In this document: positions 36,364 to 46,484 of the stretch, piece by piece
Layout of the letters: the number at the start of each line of letters is the position of its first letter
Numbering within the stretch: the first letter of the stretch is position 1
DNA from: Methylobacterium bullatum
Lineage (GTDB): Bacteria > Pseudomonadota > Alphaproteobacteria > Rhizobiales > Beijerinckiaceae
Assembly: GCA_902712845.1 (NCBI GenBank)
Contig: LR743504.1
Location: forward strand, 532,001 to 596,000
Direction: 5' to 3'
DNA length: 64,000 nucleotides
The notes under the pieces: generated by a model
Database searches by the model: none
What the model was told of the DNA's origin: nothing
The model's input: the letters and a program-made list of their open reading frames with translations, nothing else
Made by a program: the position numbers and the translations under genes

Positions 36364-37224
36364 TCAGGCGAGCCGGCGCTTGCGCTCCACGAGCTGCATG
36401 ATGATCGGGGTCAGGATGAGCTGCATCGCGATGTCGAGCTTGCCGCCCGGAATTACGATGGAATTGGCACGGCTCATGAAGGAGCCCTGGATCATCGAAA
36501 TCAGGTAGGAAAAGTCGATGCCCTTCGGGTCCTTGAAGCGGATCACCACCATCGATTCGTCGGCGGTGGGAATCCAGCGGGCGATGAAGGGGTTGGAGGT
36601 GTCCACCGTGGGCACGCGCTGGAAGTTGATGTCCGTCCAGGTGAATTGCGGGCAGATCGTCTGCACGTAATCCGGCATGCGCCGCAGGATCACGTCGGTG
36701 ACGGCCTCGGTGGAATAGCCGCGGAACGAGCGGTCCCGATGCAGCTTCTGGATCCATTCGAGGTTGATCACCGGCACGACGCCGATCTTGAGGTCGGCGT
36801 AGCGGGCCATGTCGACGTTGTCGTCGACGACGCAGCCATGAAGGCCTTCGTAGAACAGCAGGTCTGAGCCCGGCGGGAAATCCTCCCAGGGCGTGAAGGT
36901 GCCCGGCTCGGCGCCATAGGCCTGCGCGTCGGCCACGTCGTGGACGTAGTGGCGCGTACGTCCGCGGCCGGATTCGCCGTAGCTGCGAAACACCTCCTCC
37001 AGTTCCAGGAGCAGATTGGCGCGGGGCGCGAAGTGGCTGAGGGTCGGCTCCTCGGCCATGGCCTTGCGCATGGCGTTGCGATCGAGGGCGTGGAACGCGT
37101 CCCCCTCAATGTAGACCGCGCTCACGTCCTCGCGGCGAAAGATTTGCTCGAACGTGTTGCGCACGGAGGTCGTGCCGGCGCCCGACGATCCGGTGACCGA
37201 GATGATGGGATGACGCGCCGACAT
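36364..37224 (-). CDS. prkB: Phosphoribulokinase
   Basis: A 286-residue bacterial-type PRK: P-loop [20 protein letters not shown] near the N-terminus, [11 protein letters not shown] (catalytic Asp), [20 protein letters not shown] and [12 protein letters not shown]. It converts ribulose-5-phosphate to ribulose-1,5-bisphosphate. In Methylobacterium extorquens PRK is needed for methylotrophy not for CO2 fixation but because RuBP is a signal for the LysR regulator QscR; that knowledge fits the LysR gene next door. Second gene of the operon, 34 nt after fbp. Confidence 0.92.
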   Translation of the reverse strand: MSARHPIISVTGSSGAGTTSVRNTFEQIFRREDVSAVYIEGDAFHALDRNAMRKAMAEEPTLSHFAPRANLLLELEEVFRSYGESGRGRTRHYVHDVADAQAYGAEPGTFTPWEDFPPGSDLLFYEGLHGCVVDDNVDMARYADLKIGVVPVINLEWIQKLHRDRSFRGYSTEAVTDVILRRMPDYVQTICPQFTWTDINFQRVPTVDTSNPFIARWIPTADESMVVIRFKDPKGIDFSYLISMIQGSFMSRANSIVIPGGKLDIAMQLILTPIIMQLVERKRRLA

Positions 37225-37258
37225 GAACGATACCCGACCGGTTCCAGCCTGTCGCCGG

Positions 37259-38320
37259 TCAGCTGCGCATCAGCCCGCGCTGGCCGAACAGGGGCGAGCG
37301 GCCGGCGGCGGCGTTGCGGCCACCGTAGTATTTGGCGACGCAGGCCACGTCCTCGCTCGAACCGAACACCAGCGGCACGCGCTCGTGGATGCCGGTGGCG
37401 GAGATGTCGAGGATACGGTTGGCACCGTCAGTGGCCGCGGCACCGGCCTGCTCCATCAGCATCGCGATGGGCGCGGCCTCGTAAAGGAGACGCAGGCGGC
37501 CCTGCGCGTAGCCCTTCCGGTTGTCGCCGGGATAGAGGAACACGCCGCCACGGAGGAGGACCCGCTGCGCGTCGGCAACCAGGGAGCCGAGCCAGCGCAT
37601 GTTGAAGTTCTTGTCCAGCGGCCCTTCGGAACCGGCCAGGCAATCCTCGATATAGGCCTTCACCGGGGTATCCCAGTGGCGAGCGTTGGAGGCGTTGATG
37701 GCGTATTCCTTGGCGGCGGACACCACCTCGATCCGCGGGCTGGTGAGACGGAACACGCGCTCGGCCCGGTCCAAGGTGAAGATCTGCGTGCCGAAGCCGA
37801 GCGTCAGTACGAGGGAGGTCGCCGGACCGTAGGTGACGAAGCCGGCGGCGAGCTGAGCGGTGCCGGGGCTCGTGAACGAGCCGAGCGGGTTCTCCGCCGT
37901 GGCGCCCACGGGCCGGATGCCGAAGATCGATCCCACCGCCATGTTCACGCCGATATTGGACGAGCCGTCCAGAGGATCGATGGCGACGGCGAGGGGGGCG
38001 CCTGCGTTGAGGAGCATGATGCCCTCGGCCTCCTCGGAAGCGACCTCCGCCACCGGTGCGCCGCGCAGGGCCTCGGTGAAGCGCTGGTGCGCCAGCACGT
38101 CGAGGGCCTTCTGCACGTCGCCGTCGCTGTTCTGTTCACCCTGCGCGGCGAGATCGCCGCCGCCCAGTGCGCCGCGACCGATCACCTCGCTCACATCCAC
38201 GGCCGCCTCGGCACAGGCCGCGATGACCGCCGCAACGTCGGCGAGTCCCTGATCGGCGGCGACCGCCTGGGCGAGGTACGCGTCGAGCCGCGACCCAATT
38301 TCCAGAGACCCCAACGACAT
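37259..38320 (-). CDS. fbp: Class I fructose-1,6-bisphosphatase
   Basis: A 353-residue enzyme hydrolysing fructose-1,6-bisphosphate (and in Calvin-cycle homologues sedoheptulose-1,7-bisphosphate). Metal-binding VASEEAEG and the signature AIDPLDGSSNIGVNMAVGSI are visible, with NFNMRWLGSLVAD and GGVFLYPGDNRKGYAQGRLR as substrate-binding segments. First gene of the operon, divergent from the LysR gene across a 203-bp region where the regulator probably binds. Confidence 0.94.
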   Translation of the reverse strand: MSLGSLEIGSRLDAYLAQAVAADQGLADVAAVIAACAEAAVDVSEVIGRGALGGGDLAAQGEQNSDGDVQKALDVLAHQRFTEALRGAPVAEVASEEAEGIMLLNAGAPLAVAIDPLDGSSNIGVNMAVGSIFGIRPVGATAENPLGSFTSPGTAQLAAGFVTYGPATSLVLTLGFGTQIFTLDRAERVFRLTSPRIEVVSAAKEYAINASNARHWDTPVKAYIEDCLAGSEGPLDKNFNMRWLGSLVADAQRVLLRGGVFLYPGDNRKGYAQGRLRLLYEAAPIAMLMEQAGAAATDGANRILDISATGIHERVPLVFGSSEDVACVAKYYGGRNAAAGRSPLFGQRGLMRS

Positions 38321-38523
38321 CGGCTCACGTCCTCTTCCACAGACCCGCCGGAGACCATCCGGCCGCTCATGTTCCGTCTCGGTTCCGGGCCTTCGAAAGG
38401 CCGGAGCACCGCCCTTTGCACGATAGCGCCGAGTTCAACCAGAGCGCCAGACGGGCATTCCCCGTGCAAAGAAGGAATTCTGAAAAAACTTGCGGGCGGT
38501 TCCAAAAAAACTAAAAACGCCGA

Positions 38524-39480
38524 ATGCGCAACCTCTCGCTCAAGCAACTTCAGGCCGTCGCAGCGGTCGCCCGCCTCGGAACGATGACCCGTGCGGCCCA
38601 GGAACTCAACGTCACCTCGGCGGCGCTCTACGCGCGCATCCGCCAGTTGGAGGAAGAGGCGGGGCTGCTGCTGTTCGACCGGACCCCCACGGGCCTGAAG
38701 CCCACCGATGCCGGGCGAGAGATGCTGTGGGCGATCGACAGCATCAACACGGTACTGGAGACCTGCGCCGACCGGCTCCAGACCCTCAAGGGCGGCAGCG
38801 GCGGGCGGGTCGCCATGGGGGTGGTGTCCACCGCCAAGTACTTCACGCCCCAGATCATCGCCGGCTTCGTCGACCGTTACCCCGCAGTGGAGATCAACCT
38901 CGTCGTCGGCAATCGCGGCGCCATGGTCGAGGCCCTGCGCAACTACGACATCGACTTCGCCATCATGGGCCGTCCGCCGCGGGACTTCGCCATCGAGGCC
39001 GAGATGTTCGGCGCGCACCCGCTGGTGATCATCGCGGCACCAGGCCACCGCCTCAGCACGCGGACCAACCTCACCCGGGCGGATCTGGCCGAGGAATCCT
39101 TCCTGGTGCGCGAGGAAGGGTCCGGCACCCGCACGGTGTTCGAAGAGTTCATGTCTGGCGTCATGATCCAGCGCGCGAAGCTCGGGATCGATTCGGGATC
39201 GAACGAAACCATCAAACAGGCGGTGATGGCCGGGCTCGGCATTGCCCTCATCTCCGGCCATACGGTGGCGGCCGAGGTCGAGAGCGGACGCATGATTCTG
39301 CTCGACGTACAGGGATTGCCGATCCGTCGCGACTGGTACGTGGTCCGCCGCGCCGACAAGGTGCTCGGGCCGGCGGCGGCGGCGTTCTGGGATTACACGG
39401 TGAAGGAAGGCGGTCGGAAGCTGCCGCGTCTGGCTCTGACACCGGCCGTCAGTTCGGTCACCGCGGAGTTCGAGGCGTGA
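38524..39480 (+). CDS. LysR-type regulator, CbbR/QscR-like
   Basis: A 318-residue LTTR with an N-terminal winged helix (LKQLQAVAAVARLGTMTRAA, LNVTSAALYARIRQLEEEAG) and a periplasmic-binding-protein-like effector domain. It is divergent from fbp-prk, the classic position of cbbR. In methylotrophs a CbbR homologue, QscR, activates serine-cycle genes in response to RuBP. Which of the two this is cannot be told from one sequence. No Shine-Dalgarno is evident before the ATG; the upstream 50 bases are A-rich. Confidence 0.82.
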   Translation: MRNLSLKQLQAVAAVARLGTMTRAAQELNVTSAALYARIRQLEEEAGLLLFDRTPTGLKPTDAGREMLWAIDSINTVLETCADRLQTLKGGSGGRVAMGVVSTAKYFTPQIIAGFVDRYPAVEINLVVGNRGAMVEALRNYDIDFAIMGRPPRDFAIEAEMFGAHPLVIIAAPGHRLSTRTNLTRADLAEESFLVREEGSGTRTVFEEFMSGVMIQRAKLGIDSGSNETIKQAVMAGLGIALISGHTVAAEVESGRMILLDVQGLPIRRDWYVVRRADKVLGPAAAAFWDYTVKEGGRKLPRLALTPAVSSVTAEFEA

Positions 39481-40712
39481 GCGAGACCGGGATCGTCGTC
39501 GTCGGTGCCGGTCAGGCCGGCTTGCAGGCTGCGGCCTCCCTGCGCGAGGCAGGCTACGGCGGACTCGTGACGATGATCGGCGACGAGCCGAGCCTTCCCT
39601 ATCAGCGTCCGCCGCTCTCGAAGGCCTATCTCGCCGGCAAGGTGGATGCCGCCGGCCTGTTCCTGCGCGCGCCGGGCTTCTACGCGGACCACCGCATCGC
39701 CTGCGAGACCGCGGTCGAGGCCGTTGCGATCGACCGGGCGGCCCGCCTAGTCCGCCTCGGCGATGGACGCGACCTCGGCTACGATCACCTAGTCCTCGCT
39801 ACGGGATCGCGAAACCGGCCTCTGCCAGTGCCCGGGGCGGATCTCGCGGGCGTGTATCAGCTGCGCTCGATCGTGGATGCCGACCGGATCCGGGCGGCAA
39901 TCGGCAAAGTGCGCAGCGTCGCCATCGTGGGCGCTGGGTTCATCGGGCTCGAATTCGCCAGTATCTGCGCCGCGCGCGGTCTGTCCGTCACCGTCGTCGA
40001 GGCGGCCGACCGCCCGATGGCGAGGGCGGTGTCCGAGCCGATCGCCACCTTCTTCCGAGAGGTACACGAGAGCGCCGGCATCCGCTTCCTGTTCGGCGGC
40101 GGCGTGCAGGCCATCGAAGGCTGGGCCGGTCGGGCCGTGTCGATTGTCCTGGCAGACGGCACCACCTGCCCGGCGGATCTGGTCCTGATCGGGATCGGTG
40201 TCCTTCCGAACCAGGACCTCGCAGCCGAGGCCGGCCTTCACGTGGAGGACGGCATCGTCGTCGATTCCGTCCTTCTCACAGACGATCCGTCGATCTCGGC
40301 CATCGGCGATTGCGCCCGGTTTCCCACACGCTTCGCCGCCCATGGTACGGCGCGCGTGGAATCCGTCCAGAACGCCATCGACCAGGGCCGCTGCCTCGCT
40401 ACCCGCATCACCGGTCGCCCCGCCCCCTACGATGCAGTCCCCTGGTTCTGGAGCGATCAGGGTGGCCACAAGCTGCAGATGGTGGGATTGCCGGCCCCGA
40501 GCGACGTTTCGGTGCGACGCGCCACCGCCGGAGGCTTTGCGGTGTTCCGTTATCGCGGTCCGTACCTCACTGGAATCGAGACCGTGGATTCGGCGGCCGA
40601 GCATATGGCCGCCCGCCGGATCATCGCGCGCGGCCTGTCGCCGACCCAGGACGAGGCCGCCGATCCGACCTTCGACCTCAAGGCTCTCGCGATGGGACGC
40701 AGCGGCGCGTGA
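39477..40712 (+). CDS. FAD-dependent ferredoxin/rubredoxin reductase-like protein
   Basis: A 411-residue pyridine-nucleotide disulfide-type flavoprotein: FAD motif GIVVVGAGQAGLQAAASLRE, YQRPPLSKAYLAG, NAD motif VAIVGAGFIGLEFASICAA, and ISAIGDCARFPTRF near the FAD ribityl site, as in reductases of Rieske oxygenase or P450 systems. The GTG start at 39477 overlaps the LysR stop (GTGA), which keeps the full GxGxxG motif. Co-transcription with a LysR regulator is visible; its electron acceptor is not. Confidence 0.83.
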   Translation: MSETGIVVVGAGQAGLQAAASLREAGYGGLVTMIGDEPSLPYQRPPLSKAYLAGKVDAAGLFLRAPGFYADHRIACETAVEAVAIDRAARLVRLGDGRDLGYDHLVLATGSRNRPLPVPGADLAGVYQLRSIVDADRIRAAIGKVRSVAIVGAGFIGLEFASICAARGLSVTVVEAADRPMARAVSEPIATFFREVHESAGIRFLFGGGVQAIEGWAGRAVSIVLADGTTCPADLVLIGIGVLPNQDLAAEAGLHVEDGIVVDSVLLTDDPSISAIGDCARFPTRFAAHGTARVESVQNAIDQGRCLATRITGRPAPYDAVPWFWSDQGGHKLQMVGLPAPSDVSVRRATAGGFAVFRYRGPYLTGIETVDSAAEHMAARRIIARGLSPTQDEAADPTFDLKALAMGRSGA

Positions 40713-40738
40713 GGAGGTTCAGAAATGAACCCGCACCC

Positions 40739-41011
40739 TCAGTGATCGTTTTCCGTGGTCAGCGAGCCGAGTCGCGTCCCTTCGTCTCCGCCCGTCGCAC
40801 GTAGGCCGACCCCGCTCTCGCTGCCTTCGTGAAAGACGATGCCGGCGGTCATGAGGACGCTCCTCAAAGCCTCGATCCGGCCCGATGCCGGATCGCCGGT
40901 GCCATTCTCGAAGGCCTTCACGTCCTGCTCGGCCAGACCGACCTTGGCGGCGAGATCCGCCTCCGACCAGCCCAGCATGCCGCGAGCGGCCCGCGATTGC
41001 GCCGGGCTCAT
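40739..41011 (-). CDS. Small XRE-type helix-turn-helix protein
   Basis: A 90-residue protein with a helix-turn-helix in residues 3-45 (SPAQSRAARGMLGWSEADLA, VGLAEQDVKAFENG) of the lambda-repressor type and a short tail (TAGIVFHEGSESGVGL). Common in Rhizobiales as stand-alone regulators; targets unknown. The start MSPAQSRAARG at 41011 matches the family; a longer frame from 41080 adds a Gly-rich leader. Convergent with the reductase gene. Confidence 0.75.
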   Translation of the reverse strand: MSPAQSRAARGMLGWSEADLAAKVGLAEQDVKAFENGTGDPASGRIEALRSVLMTAGIVFHEGSESGVGLRATGGDEGTRLGSLTTENDH

Positions 41012-41204
41012 CGTGTTCGGCCCTGCCCCGCCGCGTCCGTTCTCGTCCAATCCCGACACAGGGAGCTCTCCGTCATGCAATGGCGCTCGACGCGCGCCCG
41101 CTTCTAAGCTGCTTTAACGAGGCTCGCAGCGGGATTGTTCACGTAAAGTGAGGGTGGAGCGACGTTTGGAAGGGGATGACAAGGAAAACTCAGGATAGAC
41201 AGTC

Positions 41205-41233
41205 TTGACCATATTTGTGCTGGAATCTTATCC
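41205..41233 (+). promoter_or_regulatory. Sigma-70-like promoter for the META-domain gene
   Basis: TTGACC at 41205-41210 and TTATCC at 41228-41233 are spaced by 17 nt. They lie about 140 bases before the ATG at 41373, implying a leader of roughly 130 nt. Region 41012-41372 holds no gene that I can support. Confidence 0.4.
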
Positions 41234-41372
41234 GAAGTGCGTCCGTTCGCTGTCCACGCGAGCTTCGTCCGACACGGAGCTTCGCACGGAACGCGCGGCC
41301 CGAACTCTTGCAACCGGGACGCAGTGCGCGACCACGCGAGTTCGAATGATGATGACGAAGGAGGGCCTGACG

Positions 41373-41867
41373 ATGAGAGCGATGCTGTTCGCCGCGATGG
41401 CTTGTGCCGCCACGGCGGGGATGCTGGCGACGGGCGCAATGGCGCAGGGATCCAACGTCACCGGCTTCGGCAAGGACAACCGCGAGAAGCCCGAGAAGAA
41501 GCAGTACGTTCCGGCGGCCAAGCCCCAGGAGAAGATGTTTCCCCTCGATGCGACCTGGACCGCCGTGAGCCTGAACGGCAAGCCCTTCAACGGCACCGAC
41601 CGCCCGAGTTTCATCATCGACAAGCAGTATCGCGCCCGCGGCTACGGCGGCTGCAACACCTTCGCCGCCACGGCCTTCCCCCTGCGCGAGCAACACCTCG
41701 CCGTCGGCCCCCTCGCTCTCACGAAGAAGCCCTGCGACAAGGGTACCGGTGCCAGCGAGCAGGACTTCTTCATCGCCCTGCGCACCGCCGCCCAGTGGGA
41801 CCTGGTCGGGTCGCAGCTGGTGATCAAAAGCCAGAAAGGCGAGTTGAAGTTCGACCGCGCGCTCTAG
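41373..41867 (+). CDS. META-domain (HslJ-like) exported protein
   Basis: A 164-residue protein with signal sequence MRAMLFAAMACAATAGMLAT... ending near AMAQ, then a META domain: WTAVSLNGKPFNG, YGGCNTFAATAFPL and a Cys later in LTKKPCDKGT. Related proteins (HslJ) are linked to heat and antibiotic resistance in E. coli; the role here is unknown. AAGGAGGG 7 nt before the ATG at 41373 fixes the start over the earlier ATG cluster. Confidence 0.8.
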   Translation: MRAMLFAAMACAATAGMLATGAMAQGSNVTGFGKDNREKPEKKQYVPAAKPQEKMFPLDATWTAVSLNGKPFNGTDRPSFIIDKQYRARGYGGCNTFAATAFPLREQHLAVGPLALTKKPCDKGTGASEQDFFIALRTAAQWDLVGSQLVIKSQKGELKFDRAL

Positions 41868-42229
41868 ATTTCGCGGCAACGCGGCCGGTTACCGGACGCA
41901 CTCTCTTGGGCGAAGACGCGCTGCGATGAACGTTTCGCGATAGACGGACGACTCGACCGATTGCAACGAAGCCGAGGTTGCAGAATCGATGTGCCGAATC
42001 CGTACGCTCGACGGAAGGACAGCGATGACGGCGCAGGCGGGGCGGTCCGACGCCCTGCCCTCCCCCTCGGTGCAGATTCGTCGGGCGCACTGACGCCGAT
42101 TCCTTCGCGACGGTCGCCCTCACTTTAAGACCGCGTTGACGACGATCCGAGGTCTCCGGCCCGGCTTTACCCCTCGTTCAATGCCCCCATCGCCTTCTGC
42201 CGATCGCGGTTGAGGCGTGGGGAAGCGAA

Positions 42230-42400
42230 ATGATGAAGCGACTGGAATGGGCGACGGGGAGCGTCGTCCGCAGCGGCGTCCGCGAACAGACCGTCTATAC
42301 CTGCCCGCCGAGCCTGCATCCAGGAGCCTTCCGGATCGCGCTGTCGATGCCGCTTTGCGCGACTCTGCTCGTTCTGTCGGCGATGGTTCTGTTTTCGTGA
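42230..42400 (+). CDS. Candidate small membrane protein, unknown
   Basis: A 56-residue frame MMKRLEWATGSVVRSGVREQ... with a C-terminal hydrophobic helix (ALSMPLCATLLVLSAMVLFS). GGGGAAG lies about 9 nt before the first ATG. No family recognised. The rest of 41868-42680, upstream of cysK, shows no supported gene. Confidence 0.4.
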   Translation: MMKRLEWATGSVVRSGVREQTVYTCPPSLHPGAFRIALSMPLCATLLVLSAMVLFS

Positions 42401-42680
42401 ACGCCGCCCGATCCTGGCATCAATCGGCACTCGACTGGCCGGAAGATCTGGGATGACAGGCCGCCCGCGACGTCGCGAGAACAACATTCTCTCGATCCGC
42501 CGCCAAGCAAATCAATATTTCTACTGATGATTCAGGCTGTTGAAGACAGAGAAGATTTGTCTTTGCCCTACGGCCATTGCCGATTGCCTCGCATAGAGCG
42601 ACGCGATATCCCGGCGCACACCGAGCGCAGGGCCTGTCGAGGCCTTTCCAATGCGCAAGAGCCGATCAGGAGATCTCGTC

Positions 42681-43655
<975 letters not shown>

Positions 43656-43696
43656 CCTTCGCGGGGCGGCGCCCGCGTCGCCGTCTTCTCGTCACG

Positions 43697-43733
43697 AGGC
43701 GTCCCGGTGCTCGCGCATCGGGACGCCTTTTTT
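43697..43733 (+). terminator. Rho-independent terminator after cysK
   Basis: Stem AGGCGTCCCGGTGC (43697-43710) with GCATCGGGACGCCT (43715-43728), one G-T wobble, TCGC loop, followed by TTTTT. Confidence 0.9.
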
Positions 43734-43822
43734 CTGGTCCCCCCTGAGCGCGGCCGGGCTTTGCGGACGAGGCAACCTCTCACCGCGTCGAAGGGTTGAG
43801 TCCTCAAGATTGGGAGGACTCC

Positions 43823-44155
43823 ATGACCAGCGCCTCACGCCCTTCGCTCAAGGACTTCGACGCCTACACCGATCGTAACGGGCAGGATCTCGGCCAGGAC
43901 GAGGCCCGCGACATCGGCCTGCCAGAGCGAACGCAGCACGACCTGAAGAGCGACCCGTCGGGTCAAGCCGAGACTGCTCGGATCGCCTCCGGGACCCCCG
44001 GCTCGGATGCCACGGACGCGACCGAGGCCGAAGTGCCGGCGGAAAACATCCGCGCCATCGGCGATGCTTCACAGAAAGCGCCCGCACCACGGGAGGATGC
44101 CAAAGAGGGCATCGACCGCGCCACTGCGTCGGTCGGCACGGACGAGGAGGGGTAG
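43823..44155 (+). CDS. Small hydrophilic protein, unknown
   Basis: A 110-residue acidic protein (MTSASRPSLKDFDAYTDRNG...) rich in Asp, Glu, Ala, Gly and Thr, with no hydrophobic stretch, so probably disordered. GGGAGGAC lies about 8 nt before the ATG at 43823, a good ribosome binding site that supports the start. First of three small genes on one strand. No family recognised. Confidence 0.65.
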   Translation: MTSASRPSLKDFDAYTDRNGQDLGQDEARDIGLPERTQHDLKSDPSGQAETARIASGTPGSDATDATEAEVPAENIRAIGDASQKAPAPREDAKEGIDRATASVGTDEEG

Positions 44156-44404
44156 ATGTCGGATTTCGACAAGAACCCCACCGACGCTGCCACCCGCAAG
44201 CCCGATGAGGTCGGGAGCCAGGGCAAGCCTGCCGTGGGAGGTGGTCATCAGACTTCCGAGCAGGCGAGGATCACCGGCATCGACGCTGGCGGCCTCACCG
44301 ATGCCGACCGGAACGCGGATTGGGAGGAAGGCGCCGATAAGGCGGGGCGCAACTCGACCCCCGTAGGCGGATCGTCGGATGGTCAATCCGACCGTCGGCG
44401 TTGA
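44156..44404 (+). CDS. Small hydrophilic protein, unknown
   Basis: An 82-residue protein starting MSDFDKNPTDAATRKPDEVG directly after the preceding stop (no gap), with GAGGAGG overlapping the end of the upstream gene as ribosome binding site. Asp/Gly/Ser-rich, no hydrophobic core, likely disordered. The AGGxHQTSEQARITGIDAG-like centre and ADRNADWEEG segment have no family I recognise. Confidence 0.65.
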   Translation: MSDFDKNPTDAATRKPDEVGSQGKPAVGGGHQTSEQARITGIDAGGLTDADRNADWEEGADKAGRNSTPVGGSSDGQSDRRR

Positions 44405-44455
44405 GATGCCTGAAGCCAAGGTGGCGGCGAAGCTTTGAAATGGGAGGGAACGCCC

Positions 44456-44620
44456 ATGGCGGACGATGCGGACAAGAACAGTGAGGCATTACGGGAAAAG
44501 CCGGCCAATTCAGCGCCGGATGCAGTGATGGACCCGAACGAGAAGACCGAGGGTAAGCCGGGACTTGGACCGAAGGGCGACAAGACGCCCGATGACGAAA
44601 CCGATCCCGGCGGCGGCTGA
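44456..44620 (+). CDS. Small hydrophilic protein, unknown
   Basis: A 54-residue protein (MADDADKNSEALREKPANSA...) ending DETDPGGG. GGGAGGGAA lies about 7 nt before the ATG at 44456. Composition is like the two preceding genes (charged, Pro/Gly-rich, no core). A hairpin follows, so the three genes probably form one small operon. Confidence 0.6.
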   Translation: MADDADKNSEALREKPANSAPDAVMDPNEKTEGKPGLGPKGDKTPDDETDPGGG

Positions 44621-44635
44621 CGAATCTCGACGATG

Positions 44636-44668
44636 AAGGGCGTGTTTCCGGAGCGGAGCACGCCCTTT
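44636..44668 (+). terminator. Hairpin after the small-protein cluster
   Basis: AAGGGCGTG (44636-44644) pairs with CACGCCCTT (44659-44667) around a 14-nt loop and is followed by T and C residues. It lies 16 nt after the last small gene. Confidence 0.6.
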
Positions 44669-44740
44669 CCCGTGCGAGGGGCGAAAGACGTTGAGCGGGT
44701 CGACGGGACGGGTACTGTGTTCCAAAGGGAGACAGACGCC

Positions 44741-46396
44741 ATGAATGCCCCCCATTCGGTCGCCGGTAACGCGACGTCGATCTACGACCGGGACCTCGAC
44801 CGAAACCCGGCCAATCACCAGCCGCTGACACCGCTGAGTTACCTCGACCGGGCGGCGCGGGTGTTTCCCGACCATGTGGCGGTGATCCACGGTGGCCTGC
44901 GCCGAACCTATGCCGAGCTTTACGAGCGCAGCCGGCGTCTCGCGGCGGCGCTGAGAGCGCGCGGCATCGGCCGAGGCGGCACGGTGGCGGTGATGCTCGC
45001 CAACACCCCCGAAATGATCGAGTGCCATTACGGGGTGCCGATGACCGGCGCGGTGCTCAACACATTGAACACCCGCCTCGACGCCGCCGGCCTCGCCTTC
45101 TGCCTCGACCATGGCGAGGCCCGGGTGCTGATCACCGACCGGGAGTTTTCCTGGGTCGTCGGCCCGGCACTGGAGCAGGCTGGGGTGAAACCCCTCATCA
45201 TCGATGTGGACGATCCGGTCTTCACCGGTGAGGGCACGGCAATCGGCAGCCTGAATTACGAGGCCCTGCTAGCCGAGGGCGATCCGGCGTCCGATTGGGC
45301 GATGCCGGCGGACGAATGGGACGCGATCTCGCTGAACTACACCTCGGGCACGACCGGCGATCCGAAGGGAGTGGTCTATCATCACCGCGGCGCGGCGCTC
45401 CTGTCTCTCGGCAACGTCATCACCGGCAATCTCGGGCAGCATCCAGTCTATCTCTGGACCCTGCCGATGTTCCACTGCAACGGCTGGTGCTTCCCTTGGA
45501 CCCTGTCGGTGGTCGCTGGCACCCATGTCTGCCTGCGTCAGGTCCGGGCCGGCGCGCTCTACCAAGCGCTTGCCGAGCACAGCGTCACCCATCTCTGCGG
45601 CGCTCCGATCGTGATGCAGCTGCTGCTCAACGCCACCGATTCCGAGCGCCGCCCCCTGCCCCGGCGCGTCGCCTTCCTGACGGCAGCAGCACCTCCGCCC
45701 CAGGCCGTGCTCGCCGCCATGGGCAGCGCCGGCTTCGACGTCACGCATCTCTACGGCCTCACCGAGACCTACGGACCGGCCGTCGTGAATGCCTGGCACC
45801 GGGACTGGGACGCGCTAGATGCGGACGCGCGCGCGGAAAAAATGGCGCGTCAGGGCGTGCGCTACCCCGTGCTGGAGGGCTTCGACATTCGCGACCCCGA
45901 GACCTGCGAATCGGTGCCTGCCGATGGGCAGACAATGGGCGAGGCGATGTTCCGCGGCAACGTGGTGATGCGCGGCTACCTGAAGAATCCCACCGCCACG
46001 CAGGCTGCGTTCAAAGGCGGCTGGTTCCGCTCCGGCGACCTCGGGGTCAAACACCCGGACGGCTACGTCCAGTTAAAGGACCGCTCGAAGGACATCATCA
46101 TCTCGGGCGGCGAGAATATTTCTTCCATCGAGGTGGAGGACGCCCTGTTCCGCCACCCCGCCGTCTCGGCCGCCGCCGTGGTAGCCAAGCCCGACGCGAA
46201 ATGGGGTGAAACTCCCGTCGCCTTCGTAGAGCTGATGCCCGATGCGAGCGTAGAGGCCGACGCCCTCATCGCCTGGTGCCGCGAGCGGCTGGCCGGCTAT
46301 AAGCTCCCGCGCCACATCGTGTTCGGAGAGCTGCCCAAGACCTCGACAGGCAAAGTGCAGAAGTATCTCTTGAGGGAACGGGCAAAGTCCGAGTGA
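44741..46396 (+). CDS. Acyl-CoA synthetase (AMP-forming)
   Basis: A 551-residue ANL-superfamily ligase that activates a carboxylic acid to acyl-CoA through an acyl-AMP. Motifs: LNYTSGTTGDPKGVVYHHRG (P-loop), LYGLTETYGPAVV, GWFRSGDLGVKHPDGYVQLK, DRSKDIIISGGENISS (hinge) and LPKTSTGKVQKYLLR with the catalytic Lys. The HCNGWCFPWTLSVVAG segment is typical of the medium/long-chain AlkK-like group. AAGGGAG lies 10 nt before ATG 44741. Confidence 0.88.
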   Translation: MNAPHSVAGNATSIYDRDLDRNPANHQPLTPLSYLDRAARVFPDHVAVIHGGLRRTYAELYERSRRLAAALRARGIGRGGTVAVMLANTPEMIECHYGVPMTGAVLNTLNTRLDAAGLAFCLDHGEARVLITDREFSWVVGPALEQAGVKPLIIDVDDPVFTGEGTAIGSLNYEALLAEGDPASDWAMPADEWDAISLNYTSGTTGDPKGVVYHHRGAALLSLGNVITGNLGQHPVYLWTLPMFHCNGWCFPWTLSVVAGTHVCLRQVRAGALYQALAEHSVTHLCGAPIVMQLLLNATDSERRPLPRRVAFLTAAAPPPQAVLAAMGSAGFDVTHLYGLTETYGPAVVNAWHRDWDALDADARAEKMARQGVRYPVLEGFDIRDPETCESVPADGQTMGEAMFRGNVVMRGYLKNPTATQAAFKGGWFRSGDLGVKHPDGYVQLKDRSKDIIISGGENISSIEVEDALFRHPAVSAAAVVAKPDAKWGETPVAFVELMPDASVEADALIAWCRERLAGYKLPRHIVFGELPKTSTGKVQKYLLRERAKSE

Positions 46397-46484
46397 GGGT
46401 ATCTCGGAAAGAGGCCTTCCCACCGCTTTGTCGGAACTGACTGTAGAATAAACCGTCGTCCCTTCCATCCAGCGCATCCTGAAA

